A stretch of DNA of 7,212 nt, taken from assembly GCF_000721935.1 (NCBI RefSeq), contig NZ_KL585414.1:1-7212 (forward strand), read 5' to 3'. Each line of letters begins with the position of its first letter. Position 1 is the first letter of the stretch. The position numbers were made by a program, and so were the translations under genes. Positions 7,196 through 7,212 of this stretch are shown here, in pieces. This stretch comes from Streptomyces sp. NRRL WC-3549 (GTDB lineage Bacteria > Actinomycetota > Actinomycetes > Streptomycetales > Streptomycetaceae). A model generated the notes under the pieces. It did not search any database. It saw only the letters and a program-made list of their open reading frames with translations, and had not been told where the DNA came from.

Positions 7196-7212
7196 CTGTC
7201 TCTTATACACAT
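7196..7212. other. Residual Nextera/Tn5 mosaic-end adapter (not genomic)
   Basis: The final 17 bases, CTGTCTCTTATACACAT, are identical to the first 17 of the 19-base transposase mosaic-end adapter used in tagmentation libraries. Read on the minus strand they supply a false GTG start (MYKRQ) for the kinase and, in another frame, the false ATG start MCIRDS. The genuine sequence ends at 7195, so the kinase gene is cut by an assembly end and not by a biological truncation. Confidence 0.97.

Noticed and set aside
7196..7210. GTG at 7210 as the start of a complete 1265-residue kinase
   Set aside because: The start and first five codons are entirely adapter sequence, so the genuine protein is open at the contig end.

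Overview
The window looks like a piece of a high-GC actinomycete chromosome, most likely Streptomyces or a close relative. Codons end mostly in G or C, GTG is used as a start, and the best family match, a PglW-like kinase, is typical of that group. The genus is an inference. There are no RNA genes, insertion sequences or CRISPR repeats. Coding density is very high, with no gene-free stretch above 100 bases.

Two gene pairs face each other. The left pair, on the plus strand, is the 3' end of one gene (1-384), tentatively a ParA/MinD-like ATPase, followed by a complete 483-residue P-loop ATPase (381-1832). They overlap by ATGA and are almost certainly translationally coupled. The right pair, on the minus strand, is a very large PglW-like protein (3413-7195, N-terminus missing) followed by a 472-residue protein (1899-3317). 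The large protein carries an inactive kinase copy, an intact Ser/Thr kinase, a helix-hairpin-helix segment and a long C-terminal region. The 472-residue protein has what looks like a PD-(D/E)xK nuclease core. The pairs converge on a 66-base gap with a hairpin that could terminate transcription from both sides.

PglW is the kinase of type 2 BREX (Pgl) phage defence, but none of the other BREX genes (pglX, pglY, pglZ, brxD) is in the window. What is visible is a PglW-like kinase next to a candidate nuclease and facing a coupled two-ATPase cassette. I read this as a defence-island fragment. A signalling kinase with its own nuclease effector is a plausible reading but remains inference.

The last 17 bases (7196-7212) are not genomic. 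They match the Nextera/Tn5 mosaic-end adapter, so the contig ends artificially inside the kinase gene, and any start codon called there is false.
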